Assembly (NCBI RefSeq): GCF_038002605.1
Contig: NZ_JBBOCT010000001.1
Location: 1,426,001 to 1,490,000, forward strand
Direction of reading: 5' to 3'
DNA from: Bacillus sp. FSL K6-3431
GTDB taxonomy: Bacteria; Bacillota; Bacilli; Bacillales; Bacillaceae_C
DNA: 64,000 nucleotides
Shown: piece by piece, positions 35,089-43,025 of the stretch
How the letters are laid out: the number at the start of each line of letters is the position of its first letter
Numbering within the stretch: the stretch's first letter is position 1
Notes under the pieces: model-generated
Database searches by the model: none
What the model was told of the DNA's origin: nothing
Seen by the model: the letters and a program-made list of their open reading frames with translations, nothing else
Position numbers and translations under genes: made by a program

Positions 35089-35356
35089 CACACTGTTATC
35101 GTAAAGGCTTTTTAACCTCTACTTCTTATAGTTTCCTATAAGGTCGGCATACATTTTTACCCTCAACTTTACTTGCTAGGGTAACGGATACTCGTGGGGG
35201 AATTATAGTCTGCATTGCAGGATCATCCCCTATGCTCTACGGTGCCAAAGACTTTTTAATTCCTTTGGTTACCTCGGTATTGGCATTTGACAGCTTTCAC
35301 CGATTTTACCCGTTATTTTAAGCTGCTTGTTTCCAAACAACTGGGCAGTTATGTTT
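35089..35356 (-). ncRNA. group I intron-like element in tape-measure gene
   Basis: 268 nt with no internal reading frame. Exon 1 ends in U (35357) and the element ends in G (35089), as group I introns require. Exon GGGU pairs with internal GCCC plus G giving the conserved U-G pair at the 5' site (P1). The next four bases upstream in the guide, AACU, pair with exon 2 GGUU (P10). UGCC/GGCA and CCAAAG/CUUUGG fit P4-P5, UUACCC/GGGUAA fits P8, and CUUAUAG-GAAA-CUAUAAG just before AGAAG fits P9. I could not assign P3 and P7 fully. Removal restores the frame exactly. Confidence 0.82.
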
Positions 35357-36025
35357 ACCCGCTTCAGCTTCTATCCCAACGGAAGACAAAGACCCTGCGA
35401 TCGCCATTATTTGCGCTTCCGTTAAGCCGATTTGATGTCCAGCTCCGGCAATACGCAGTCCCATAGCCACGATTTCACCCTCCGTTGTCGCCAAGTTATT
35501 ACCTAAGTCAACGACTGTCGAGCCTAGTCGGTCTATTTGGTCCATTGGCATCTGCGTAATATTAGCGAGCCGCGCTAAACTCATAGCCGCCTCTTCTGCG
35601 TTCATATTCGTAGATTCTCCAAGGTCAACCATGACCCTTGAAAACTTTAGAATGTCCTCGCGTTTGATGCCTAATTGACCGGCAGCCTCTGCGACTCCCG
35701 CGATTTCTGCGGCACTTGCCGGAAGTTCTTTAGCCATTGCGCGAATACCCTGCTCTAACTCCGCAAATTCGGCTGGCGAAGCATCTACAGTTTTACGTAC
35801 ACCCGCGAAAGCTGATTCGAAGTCGACTGCGGTTTTAACCGCTGCACCAAGACCTACCGCAATCGCAGCTCCACCCGCAGTTACCGCAGCGCCTACGCCT
35901 TTGAACGCATCAAACGTTTCTTTGTTCGCCTTGCCGAAATTCGTTAGACTTTTATTTGCGTCCGCCATATTTTTTGAGAAATTCGTTATATCTGCGCCAA
36001 CTTTAACGAGTATGTCGTTAGTCAT
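35357..36025 (-). CDS. tail tape-measure protein, exon 1
   Basis: 223 residues, ATG behind AAAGGAGGAACTAA. The sequence has the N-terminal tape-measure pattern (FAGVRKTVDASPAEFAELEQ, LPASAAEIAGVAEAAGQLGI, MNAEEAAMSLARLANI) ending in SSVGIEAEAG. Without splicing, translation reads twelve intron codons and stops. It lies directly after the tail chaperone genes. Confidence 0.92.
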
Positions 36026-36437
36026 TTAGTTCCTCCTTTCCGCTAAAGTTCGCAAATTGCGCCAACCATTCCGTAGCGTTCTCTGCCTTTTCCTGTAAAT
36101 CAACCGACTTAGATTTCGCAACGCCTTCGTCAATTGGTCGCTTAAACAAGTCGCTCGGCTTTAATCGTTTAGCGTGATAAGCCTGACGCATCATAAATGC
36201 TTCGTGAGTCATGCGTTCATATTCGTCATGTTTGCGTTCTGTTTGGGCGCGCATCATTATCGTAAACTCGCGCGGGGTTAACGATAATACCTTTTCTGCA
36301 CTAAGTCCTAAATAACGCCAACCGTCGAAAATAGCTTGTTCTACTTCGCATAAACCTTCGATTATTTCAATAAGTTGTCCAGCGCCGCCTTCGCTTCCGG
36401 AGTGTCCGCCATCATCTTCGTTACCGCGGCTTTGTAG
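36018..36437 (-). CDS. tail assembly chaperone, frameshift (T) domain
   Basis: 139 codons read only after a -1 shift at 36437-36443; the fusion has 236 residues. No start codon with a ribosome binding site exists: the first ATG pair (36257) is mid-domain. The segment LIEIIEGLCEVEQAIFDGWRYLGLSAEKVLSLTPREF is a typical T-domain start. The fusion presumably binds tape measure and tail-tube protein during tail assembly, as lambda gpGT does. Confidence 0.8.
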   Translation of the reverse strand, partial: LQSRGNEDDGGHSGSEGGAGQLIEIIEGLCEVEQAIFDGWRYLGLSAEKVLSLTPREFTIMMRAQTERKHDEYERMTHEAFMMRQAYHAKRLKPSDLFKRPIDEGVAKSKSVDLQEKAENATEWLAQFANFSGKEELND

Positions 36438-36727
36438 AAAAAATTATCCGTCACCACTTCGTTTGATAGACGTAAAAGCCCTAATAGGTCAAGTCGTTCT
36501 TCTTCGACCGCTTGTTCGATCGCCGATTCTATGTCTTTAAGTTTGTATTCTTCGCCTGTGTGGCGGAGTGCTGCGGAAATGATATGTGGAATTAAATCCT
36601 CATCGCCCTGCATCGCCTGTCCTACGACTGCCAAAGCACCACCGTCTACTTTTTTATTTAAGTATTTAATGCCCGCATAATTAAGTTTAAGTTCGTGTTC
36701 TTTTCCTTTAATTTCAAAAGTCGCCAT
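36362..36727 (-). CDS. tail assembly chaperone (G protein)
   Basis: 121 residues. It begins MATFEIKGKEHELKLNYAGIKYLNKKV, the Phage_TAC pattern found after tail-tube genes. Helical acidic sequence follows to ALDNLLK. Its gene contains the slippery heptamer at codons 95-97, so most ribosomes make this short form and some make the fusion. It lies between the tail tube and tape measure genes. Confidence 0.88.
   Translation of the reverse strand: MATFEIKGKEHELKLNYAGIKYLNKKVDGGALAVVGQAMQGDEDLIPHIISAALRHTGEEYKLKDIESAIEQAVEEERLDLLGLLRLSNEVVTDNFFYKAAVTKMMADTPEAKAALDNLLK
36437..36443 (-). promoter_or_regulatory. programmed -1 frameshift site T TTT TTC
   Basis: The heptamer TTTTTTC is in exact X-XXY-YYZ phase with the short chaperone frame (AAT TTT TTC). 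The -1 frame has a stop codon immediately upstream (in GAT AAT) and then stays open to 36018, so the site lies within the only permitted window. Confidence 0.8.
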
Positions 36728-36791
36728 TTATTATTACGCCCCTTCGCGTTAATTTTCGATAGTAAAAAGACGAGCCGAAGCCCGTCGTGTT

Positions 36792-37259
36792 TTAAGGTAT
36801 TTCTGGTTCTGATTGCGACCCTTCTAACGGAGCGCCATCTGGTACTACTGTTAGAATTTCTTCCGTTATACCGCCATTTAGAGTTCCATCAAGCGTGTAC
36901 GTAGCAAAGTCTCCGTTGCTGTACTCGCGATCAAACGTTGATATCATGTAAAAACCGGATTCTGCTGCTTTGGTACGCGTGTTAATTTCGTAAATCTTGA
37001 CGAATTGCTTTCCGCGAATTGCCGCTTTAATATGATCGATAAATTCGTCGCCTTCCGTAATAATGCCCTCTAAGGATACCGATTGAGTAATTTTTCCGTA
37101 ATCACTGCCCGTTTTATCTTTCGTATCAAGTTCGATTTCGTCCGCACTTAAAGACGTACTTCCGCCTGTTTGGTTAAATGGACGGATTAGTTTTTCTCCT
37201 ACTTCATCCGTAATTTCCACCGCAAAAAGTATCTCTTCCCCGCGATATTCAATAGCCAT
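36792..37259 (-). CDS. major tail (tube) protein
   Basis: 155 residues, beta-rich, of the TP901-1 major tail protein type: TSLSADEIELDTKDKTGSDYGK near residue 35, SLEGIITEGDEFI, and AAESGFYMISTFDREYSNGDF. Its position between head-tail joining genes and the tail chaperone fits. It would polymerise into the tail tube. Confidence 0.9.
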   Translation of the reverse strand: MAIEYRGEEILFAVEITDEVGEKLIRPFNQTGGSTSLSADEIELDTKDKTGSDYGKITQSVSLEGIITEGDEFIDHIKAAIRGKQFVKIYEINTRTKAAESGFYMISTFDREYSNGDFATYTLDGTLNGGITEEILTVVPDGAPLEGSQSEPEIP

Positions 37260-37285
37260 TTATTTTTCCCCCTGTATTTTCGTAT

Positions 37286-37729
37286 TTATCTTTTAGCACG
37301 CATCACCGTGTCGATTTCCACGTCGAAGTAAACGCGATGATATTGCGATATGTCCTCGATACCTTCCGCGTTAAAAGGTTCCTCCGCTGTTAATTCACAT
37401 CGAAAAAAGCCGTCAGCTTGTGCCGGCGACCTATCCGTATCTAGGTATTCGATTGTGTCGAAGATCAGTGATCGTTTAATTACGTCTTGCCTGCGCGCAC
37501 GATCGTTTGCACTCGATGCAAAATAGCCGATTTGAAACCGGTAAATTGACTGAACGGCTTCACGTTGTTTCGTGAGGATTGCGTTGTTATTCTGCATTTG
37601 CTCGACCGTGATAAACGGCGTGCTTGCCGGTAACTTAACGCCTCCGTATTGCCAGATGACTGTTAAGCCGGTCAATGCCCGTAAGTGCGTAATAATCGAA
37701 TGCTGTAAGCCGTGTTGGTGCACGTTCAT
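37286..37729 (-). CDS. tail terminator-like protein
   Basis: 147 residues. The pattern LTGLTVIWQYGGVKLPASTPFITVEQMQ and SIYRFQIGYFA, with the place just before the tail tube gene, matches the gpU/gp17-type tail-completion proteins. It is likely the ring that ends tail-tube growth. Recognition is by context and length more than by strong motifs. Confidence 0.7.
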   Translation of the reverse strand: MNVHQHGLQHSIITHLRALTGLTVIWQYGGVKLPASTPFITVEQMQNNNAILTKQREAVQSIYRFQIGYFASSANDRARRQDVIKRSLIFDTIEYLDTDRSPAQADGFFRCELTAEEPFNAEGIEDISQYHRVYFDVEIDTVMRAKR

Positions 37730-37736
37730 AACCCGC

Positions 37737-38087
37737 TCACCACCTCGTAAATTCCTTTTTCAACGCTTCTCGATAAGGCGTGCGGTTATTCCATACGGAT
37801 TTCCGTATGAACCCTTTATGCGACGCATTTTCGTATTCTTGACGCCGAGCATATTCGAGCGTTGATCCGTATTGCCAGACGCCTTTTCCGAGTGGTTCCG
37901 GTGACGCTGCGATGCTTGGCGCAAGTATGTTATCGAGTACAGGCGCCATTGCCGCGGACTCATTCGCCATCTTACGCGTGTAAGTTTCCGTAATTTTATC
38001 CGCGTTATTTAAAGCCGCCTGCCCTGCAATTCCGCTAATCTTTTTCGTCAACTTTTCGATACCTGTTACGTTTACGTTTATATTCAC
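37737..38087 (-). CDS. HK97 gp10-like tail-component protein
   Basis: 116 residues, GTG start overlapping the upstream gene. The sequence begins with a short beta-strand (NINVNVTGIEKLTKKISG) and ends with YGSTLEYARRQEYENASHKGFIRKSVWNNR, the conserved part of the HK97 gp10 family. It is a head-tail joining or neck protein. Confidence 0.8.
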   Translation of the reverse strand: MNINVNVTGIEKLTKKISGIAGQAALNNADKITETYTRKMANESAAMAPVLDNILAPSIAASPEPLGKGVWQYGSTLEYARRQEYENASHKGFIRKSVWNNRTPYREALKKEFTRW

Positions 38088-38479
38088 GAAGCAACACGTC
38101 CTAAGATTTCGTATCGATTCCGGATGCCGAGTCCCTTTTTGTCTATCGCGAGAATAACGTGTGTCTTGCCGTCATGTTCTACGCGCTCTATTTTGTCGGC
38201 AATGTCCTCGATTAAATCTATAGCGACCGAGAGCCAGATATCGCCTTTTTCGTATTTGATGCCGTTCGCCATGTAACGTTCGGCACCCGCGCCTGTTGCC
38301 GAGGATAGTTCGGTCACAACCGCCATTACTTCTCGTTCGATCCTCGTTTCCCCGATTAGCTCGCCCGTATATTCGTCGTACTCGCCATCGAGGTAAACAA
38401 CGGTAACAGGGCGTTGTCTAAGCGCTGTAATTTCGCCTCTAGTTTCGTAAATCAACTGTAAATCCGCGTCTGTTAGCAC
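38084..38479 (-). CDS. head closure / head-tail joining protein
   Basis: 131 residues, GTG start behind AAAGGTGG. It is beta-rich (RQRPVTVVYLDGEYDEYTGELIGE, RVEHDGKTHVILAIDKKG), of a kind common between the connector and gp10-like genes. Specific function is assigned by position; overlap with the next gene is 4 bases. Confidence 0.65.
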   Translation of the reverse strand: MLTDADLQLIYETRGEITALRQRPVTVVYLDGEYDEYTGELIGETRIEREVMAVVTELSSATGAGAERYMANGIKYEKGDIWLSVAIDLIEDIADKIERVEHDGKTHVILAIDKKGLGIRNRYEILGRVAS

Positions 38480-38480
38480 G

Positions 38481-39299
38481 TTATAACCACCTTTCGTCGA
38501 GTACGTACGTGATAAACGATGTGCAGTTCGGATGTGGTGCGTATATTTCCGAGTCTGTTGGCTTGTAAATGCCTGCGCCTTGACCGTATGGGTCTGCGTG
38601 CGCTAATTCATAACAACGATGCACCGCGTGATTTCGGTGACCATCGGGGCGATCGTTTATCTGCACCCATTCGACCACTTTCGATCTTTCCGCGTTATAA
38701 GCCGTTGCTGTCCGATAAGCTGTAGATCCCTCCGTCTGAGCTAAACGACGAATTTTCCATGTTTCGTTTTCGTGTACCTTGCGTATTTGCGGTATCATTG
38801 CGCTAACGCCTTCGCCGCGTATAATGGACGACCGCAATACCGTCGCTATTTCTTCGCGTATTCCGCCAGCCAAGTCCCAAACGCGATCGGAAAGCACTAA
38901 ATCATCGTCGCCAAACCGCTTGGTCACGTAGCGAAATACATCACGGTTCACACGGTCAAAAGATGACGCAGCGATAGCAGGCGAGCCGATTACTGTCGTC
39001 ATTGCTCCGTTTATCTTGCGCGTTGTCCAGTCCGCTGATTCCGTAATGATTTCGTCTAATGCGACCGTGCCGTTACGTCTTATTTGCGCCTCTATGGCGT
39101 CTAGGTCACGTAAGAGTCGGTTGATTCGCGTACGCTTGATTGTGCCGTCGGTAGCCGCATAGTCCGCAAGCAAGTCGGATAGCTCGCCGCGTACACGACC
39201 GATTTCACGAATAGCGAAGTCCTGCTGGCGTTTGTTAAGGCGTCCGTATTCGGTTGCGAGCTTGGCGAAAATGGCGTCAAGTTCCGATTGCTTGCTCAT
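38481..39299 (-). CDS. minor head protein (SPP1 gp7 / Mu F type)
   Basis: 272 residues. The C-terminal third has the family pattern RRLAQTEGSTAYRTATAYNAE, WVQINDRPDG, HRCYELAHADPYGQGAGIY and APHPNCTSFI. The N-terminal two-thirds is helical. The protein binds the portal in related phages and may accompany DNA entry. It is unusual in lying after the capsid gene rather than next to the portal gene. Confidence 0.85.
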   Translation of the reverse strand: MSKQSELDAIFAKLATEYGRLNKRQQDFAIREIGRVRGELSDLLADYAATDGTIKRTRINRLLRDLDAIEAQIRRNGTVALDEIITESADWTTRKINGAMTTVIGSPAIAASSFDRVNRDVFRYVTKRFGDDDLVLSDRVWDLAGGIREEIATVLRSSIIRGEGVSAMIPQIRKVHENETWKIRRLAQTEGSTAYRTATAYNAERSKVVEWVQINDRPDGHRNHAVHRCYELAHADPYGQGAGIYKPTDSEIYAPHPNCTSFITYVLDERWL

Positions 39300-39700
39300 A
39301 AATAACGCCTTCTGCGTGGTGGAGTCGTCAGTGGGCGGTCAACCCGCGCCATAAGACTAAATCCCGAACCGCTTTCGCTTACCTTTTCGGCGTCATAGTC
39401 GTCTTTGAGTTCGCGCGCTAATTTACGATAGTTTTCCGCGATCATCGACTTATCGACTGATTCTTCGCCGTCGGTATATTTAAAGTAATGCGCAACGGAA
39501 AAGGCGATTTGAAACGCGCTTTCCGACTGTGCGTATAGTAAGACCAAACGTTGTTTATCCGCAGGGACGTCCGCCGTTAGCGCAAAACCGTGAACTTGCA
39601 TCGCGTCGCCAACGGAATCCATTGCGTCTGTTAACTCGTAGTTTGGAACGCCTTTGAACCGTTTAAGTAAACGCTCGGCAAGTTCCACTTGTGTCGCCAT
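39296..39700 (-). CDS. head-tail connector protein (gp6-like)
   Basis: 134 residues, ATG behind AGGAGGGAACGCCGT. It is helical (ELAERLLKRFKGVPNYELTDAMDSVGDAM) with a basic C-terminus PPRRRRYL. Size and place after the capsid gene fit a connector that extends the portal. Confidence 0.65.
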   Translation of the reverse strand: MATQVELAERLLKRFKGVPNYELTDAMDSVGDAMQVHGFALTADVPADKQRLVLLYAQSESAFQIAFSVAHYFKYTDGEESVDKSMIAENYRKLARELKDDYDAEKVSESGSGFSLMARVDRPLTTPPRRRRYL

Positions 39701-39713
39701 ACGGCGTTCCCTC

Positions 39714-39932
39714 CTATTCGTTTTTCTTCGTTTTCGTAACCTTCGCCTTTGCAGTCGGCTTTTTCGGCGCTGACTCCTTTTTCACCGGTGCAGGCTTCGG
39801 CTTTTCTTTCAATATGCGCACGTAGCCGTTAGCTTCGAGAGCCTTCGCGCTACTTGCGTCAATTTCGATAGTCGAGCCGGGCGCGTTACCGTCGACAACT
39901 GCGCCTGTGACTTCGACTTTTACTTTCGCCAT
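39714..39932 (-). CDS. small lysine-rich protein after the capsid gene
   Basis: 72 residues, ATG overlapping the capsid stop codon. The N-terminal half is a small beta fold (VEVTGAVVDGNAPGSTIEID, SSAKALEANGYVRIL), like the short connector-associated proteins of many phages. The tail is Lys/Pro/Ala-rich. Function is unknown. Confidence 0.75.
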   Translation of the reverse strand: MAKVKVEVTGAVVDGNAPGSTIEIDASSAKALEANGYVRILKEKPKPAPVKKESAPKKPTAKAKVTKTKKNE

Positions 39933-40957
39933 TATACAGTGAATACGTCAGCGTGCAATAATAGGCTAGGCGCTTCAACAATCGGGAATCCTGCCGCAGC
40001 TACACGTAGAATCGATTGAATCGGCTCTTTCTTGTCGTAAGCGTCAAGTACGATACCCGGTGCGAAGTTGTTTTCGACTGTCGGACCATATACGAAATTA
40101 CCTAGTCCTTCCGAAACGAATACAACACGATTTACCGGGAAGAATTCGATTACTTCGTCTTCGCCCGTATAGTTATTTTTTGCCGTGATCTTACGATTAG
40201 TAATGATTTGTACAGGCGGTAATCCGTATCCTCCAAGCACCGAATTAAGCTCGTCGACAGATACGCGTCCCGTTCCGCTTTGCGATCCGCGCGCTTCGTT
40301 AACAATCGTCGTGTTTTTAAGTAACAACGCTTGTGCTTCGCGTGTGATTAAAATAACGTCGGCTTGTTTTCCGTTAGCATCAACGTATTTATCGTTCCAG
40401 TTAAGCAAGTCTCCGATAACGTCACGATTTACGTCAGCCCAATCGTTGCCAGCCGTAAGTGCGATCTTTTGGTCGGAAGGGATTCCGTAATCAACAACGA
40501 TTTTTACGCCGTTCTTGTTATACGTAAAGTTACCTTTCGCGATTGCTTCGACTTTAGCTACGTCTACACGGCGTTGTGTAGCTTTTACCAAGTCCGCGCC
40601 TTTAACGAGTAACTTTTCAACCATCGCTGACTTCTCGCCTGCTGAACGTGCTTGATGTAAGGAAAGAAGTTCTTCTTCTGTAGCGATATATTTAAGTCCC
40701 ATTTTCGCAAGTTCGCCAGCTTTGCTTGCTACTGCGTCACGGTCGATTACTGGTGGCTCTGCGCCGTATCCGATCATTGCCGCGATGTGGTTAGATTTCT
40801 TGATGATGTCATATGCGAAAGTAGTCGAATAAATCGAATCGTTCGGCATAAAACGGTCACCGAAAGAAGGTGCGTCCAGTTGCTCTTTTTCCAATGCGTC
40901 TACCAATCCGCGAAGTGCGGGCTTAGAAAATTCAGTAAGGTACGTAATTCCACTCAT
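39932..40957 (-). CDS. major capsid protein (protein E-type)
   Basis: 341 residues, ATG behind AGGAGGAATTTTAAT. It shows the lambda E-like family pattern: LGDRFMPNDSIYSTTFAYDII-type N-terminus, EPPVIDRDAVASKAGELAKMGLKYIATEEE near residue 68 and NNFAPGIVLDAYDKKEPIQSILRVAAAGFP at the C-terminus. It forms the HK97-fold shell with the scaffold and decoration proteins encoded just upstream. Confidence 0.9.
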   Translation of the reverse strand: MSGITYLTEFSKPALRGLVDALEKEQLDAPSFGDRFMPNDSIYSTTFAYDIIKKSNHIAAMIGYGAEPPVIDRDAVASKAGELAKMGLKYIATEEELLSLHQARSAGEKSAMVEKLLVKGADLVKATQRRVDVAKVEAIAKGNFTYNKNGVKIVVDYGIPSDQKIALTAGNDWADVNRDVIGDLLNWNDKYVDANGKQADVILITREAQALLLKNTTIVNEARGSQSGTGRVSVDELNSVLGGYGLPPVQIITNRKITAKNNYTGEDEVIEFFPVNRVVFVSEGLGNFVYGPTVENNFAPGIVLDAYDKKEPIQSILRVAAAGFPIVEAPSLLLHADVFTV

Positions 40958-41004
40958 ATTAAAATTCCTCCTATAGTTTCCCTTGTTTTTTAGTTTTCAG
41001 TTCG

Positions 41005-41745
41005 TCAGTCAAAGCAGTTATAAACGTGAGCCTCATACTCTTCGGGGCTAAGTCCATTTAACTCCGCTAAATAAAAAACGACGGATTCAAACCTCTTGAG
41101 GTCGATGTCCCCGCGTTCTTTAACCCATTCAAATGGATTTTTAGCACCTTTAGACAAATTCAGTGTTTTATCTAGTGGGATTAAATTACTAACTATGGTA
41201 TCTCCATAACCAGTTTTAACAGGTATGAAATGATCCATATGAATGTTAAGTGAGTCTGTGATAGGACATCTGTACTTAAATCTCTCTAAAATCTGTGCGC
41301 GTTGTTCATTAGTTAATTCGATAATACTTCCTCGTTCGCGTGATTTTCTTTGAAATCTATGGAACTTAAAAATATCTTTATTAGCTAAATAGTATTCGCG
41401 AGATTTTATTGATATTTTTTCAGCGTTATTATGATGATATTTTCGCCCGTATAACTTCTTTTTCTCACGGTTATTAAAGTAGTTTTCCTGCATTTGTTTT
41501 AATATCTTATCTCTATTATTCCGGTAGTAAGTCTTACCTATATTCTTATAGTACTCTGGCTTTTTAGCTTCGGACGCTCTCTTACTAGCAGCGACTTTAA
41601 CTGGATTTTTAGTGCGGTAATCCTTCGCCTGTGATCTAGTGCAGTCTTTACATTTGGATCCATAATAAACAGACCCTTTGTAACTTCCCGCTTTATAGAA
41701 CTCACTTACTTCTTTTTCGTTACCACATTCCTTACATACCTTCAA
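41005..41745 (-). CDS. free-standing HNH homing endonuclease
   Basis: About 246 residues from a TTG at 41745, with AGAGGA nine bases upstream. An N-terminal zinc knuckle (CKECGNEK and CKDC) is followed by a long basic helical stretch with repeated Tyr/Asn/Arg and a C-terminal HNH nuclease (CPITDSLNIHMDHFIPV, SNLIPLDKTLN). It lies between the decoration and capsid genes, is AT-rich relative to them and has no structural role, so it is probably a mobile gene that cuts intronless or endonuclease-free relatives near this site. Confidence 0.85.
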   Translation of the reverse strand: MKVCKECGNEKEVSEFYKAGSYKGSVYYGSKCKDCTRSQAKDYRTKNPVKVAASKRASEAKKPEYYKNIGKTYYRNNRDKILKQMQENYFNNREKKKLYGRKYHHNNAEKISIKSREYYLANKDIFKFHRFQRKSRERGSIIELTNEQRAQILERFKYRCPITDSLNIHMDHFIPVKTGYGDTIVSNLIPLDKTLNLSKGAKNPFEWVKERGDIDLKRFESVVFYLAELNGLSPEEYEAHVYNCFD

Positions 41746-41805
41746 AAAGACACGTCCTCTCATTCGGTATTAAGAAAAAGACACTGACGTTTTCTCGTCA
41801 ATGCC

Positions 41806-42186
41806 TCAAATATGACTCACATACCTAATAAGTGGATTCGCTGCTCTAAACTCATCGGATACTGCGTCAGCTAATTTAGCCTCATAAACCGACCCGCGAA
41901 CGATTACCTCGCCTGCAATCAAGTCGTTAGTACCGTCGTTTTCGAAATCGACGTTAAGGATGCCGAAGTTATCGAAGCCAGCTAAGTCAACTGCAGCTAC
42001 TACTGGTTCGAATTTACCTGACGTTGTGTTTCTTGCGATTAGTTTACCGACGTCGTTAAATCCTACGTCGAATTTAGTAGCGTCTAAAGTTGCGCCCGCT
42101 TCGATGAACTGTAGGTGCTCTGATGCGAGAATGTTTTTACCCCCGCGAAAGTCTGTGTTTGTAAATTTCGGTGTGTATAAAGGCAT
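41806..42186 (-). CDS. head decoration protein (lambda gpD-like)
   Basis: 126 residues, ATG behind GGAGGAATTTTA. Beta-rich, with GKLIARNTTSGKFEPVVAA and AGEVIVRGSVYEAKLADAV, the usual signature of gpD-type capsid cement. It lies between scaffold and capsid genes. Confidence 0.8.
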   Translation of the reverse strand: MPLYTPKFTNTDFRGGKNILASEHLQFIEAGATLDATKFDVGFNDVGKLIARNTTSGKFEPVVAAVDLAGFDNFGILNVDFENDGTNDLIAGEVIVRGSVYEAKLADAVSDEFRAANPLIRYVSHI

Positions 42187-42201
42187 TAAAATTCCTCCGT
42201 T

Positions 42202-42756
42202 TTATCGTATTTTGTTTTTGATTCGTGCGAATAGTTCGTGTCCATATTCCGTTGCGTCTTTCGTCTCTGGCGTATCTTTTGTTCCGTTGCCAGCGCTAGG
42301 ATCAACGTAAGTAGGCGTTGGTGGCGCTAGTTTAATAAACCGTTCAACTGACGTTTTCATAGACTCTTCGTCCTCACCCGTAATAAATTCGAGCGCGTCC
42401 GTAAGCTTTTCCGCTGTGTAACCGGCTTCGATAAGTAGCGCCTGTTTCTTCGCCTTCAATGCATCAGCTTGCGCCTGCGTTTCTATTTCTGCGATCTTTT
42501 GCTGCGCTTGCTCGTATAACGTTTTGTACTCCGATTCATCCTCTAATCGTTTACGTTCCGCTTCGTCTTCGCGTTTCTTTCGGTCGCGCGCCAACCTGTC
42601 TTGCACTAACGCGTCAAGCTCTGCTTGCGTAAATTCGATCTTAGGCTCCGTTGGCGTTTCGTCCTTTACCGGTTCGTCAGTCGTTGGATTATCGTCTCCA
42701 CCATCCGCAAAATGCTGTAAGTTCAGACGAAGCCATTTCGGTTTGTTCGTTTCCAT
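42202..42756 (-). CDS. capsid scaffolding protein (DUF4355 type)
   Basis: 184 residues, ATG behind GGGAGGTAATACT. Residues about 1-10 read PKWLRLNLQHFADGG, the usual scaffold start; a highly charged coiled coil spans about 45-110 (LVQDRLARDRKKREDEAERKR) and a disordered C-terminus follows. It would guide procapsid assembly and then leave. Confidence 0.88.
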   Translation of the reverse strand: METNKPKWLRLNLQHFADGGDDNPTTDEPVKDETPTEPKIEFTQAELDALVQDRLARDRKKREDEAERKRLEDESEYKTLYEQAQQKIAEIETQAQADALKAKKQALLIEAGYTAEKLTDALEFITGEDEESMKTSVERFIKLAPPTPTYVDPSAGNGTKDTPETKDATEYGHELFARIKNKIR

Positions 42757-42836
42757 AGTATTACCTCCCGTTTAAAGTCCGTTTGACTATAATTCCGTTC
42801 AGTTTACCGACATGACGTACGGTCGTGTTAATGCGT

Positions 42837-43025
42837 CTATGCTCCTCCGCCTTCTAAGGCGTCAAGTCTTGCGATAGTTGCGTCGTACTGTGCTTTCGTT
42901 CCGAATCCCGCTGCGCCGGTGTCGCCTTTCAAACCCTGCGATCCTTGTGCGCCAGTATCACCTTTTTCGCCTTTCGGACCGACTGGTCCCTTCGCACCTT
43001 TATTGCTATACATCGGAGTTGCCAT
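42837..43025 (-). CDS. collagen-like head fibre protein
   Basis: 62 residues, ATG behind GGGGAGGTGTTAGACG, overlapping the portal gene end. Ten or so Gly-X-Y triplets (about 9-42) are followed by a short helical end (QYDATIARLDALEGGG). Bacillus phage head-fibre proteins have this plan: a trimerising tail and a collagen-like stalk. Its place between portal and scaffold genes supports a capsid-surface role. Confidence 0.75.
   Translation of the reverse strand: MATPMYSNKGAKGPVGPKGEKGDTGAQGSQGLKGDTGAAGFGTKAQYDATIARLDALEGGGA

Noticed and set aside
35089..36025. Tape-measure gene simply broken by a frameshift
   Set aside because: The two parts join exactly after removing a structured 268-nt element with intron boundary rules, so splicing explains the data better than decay.
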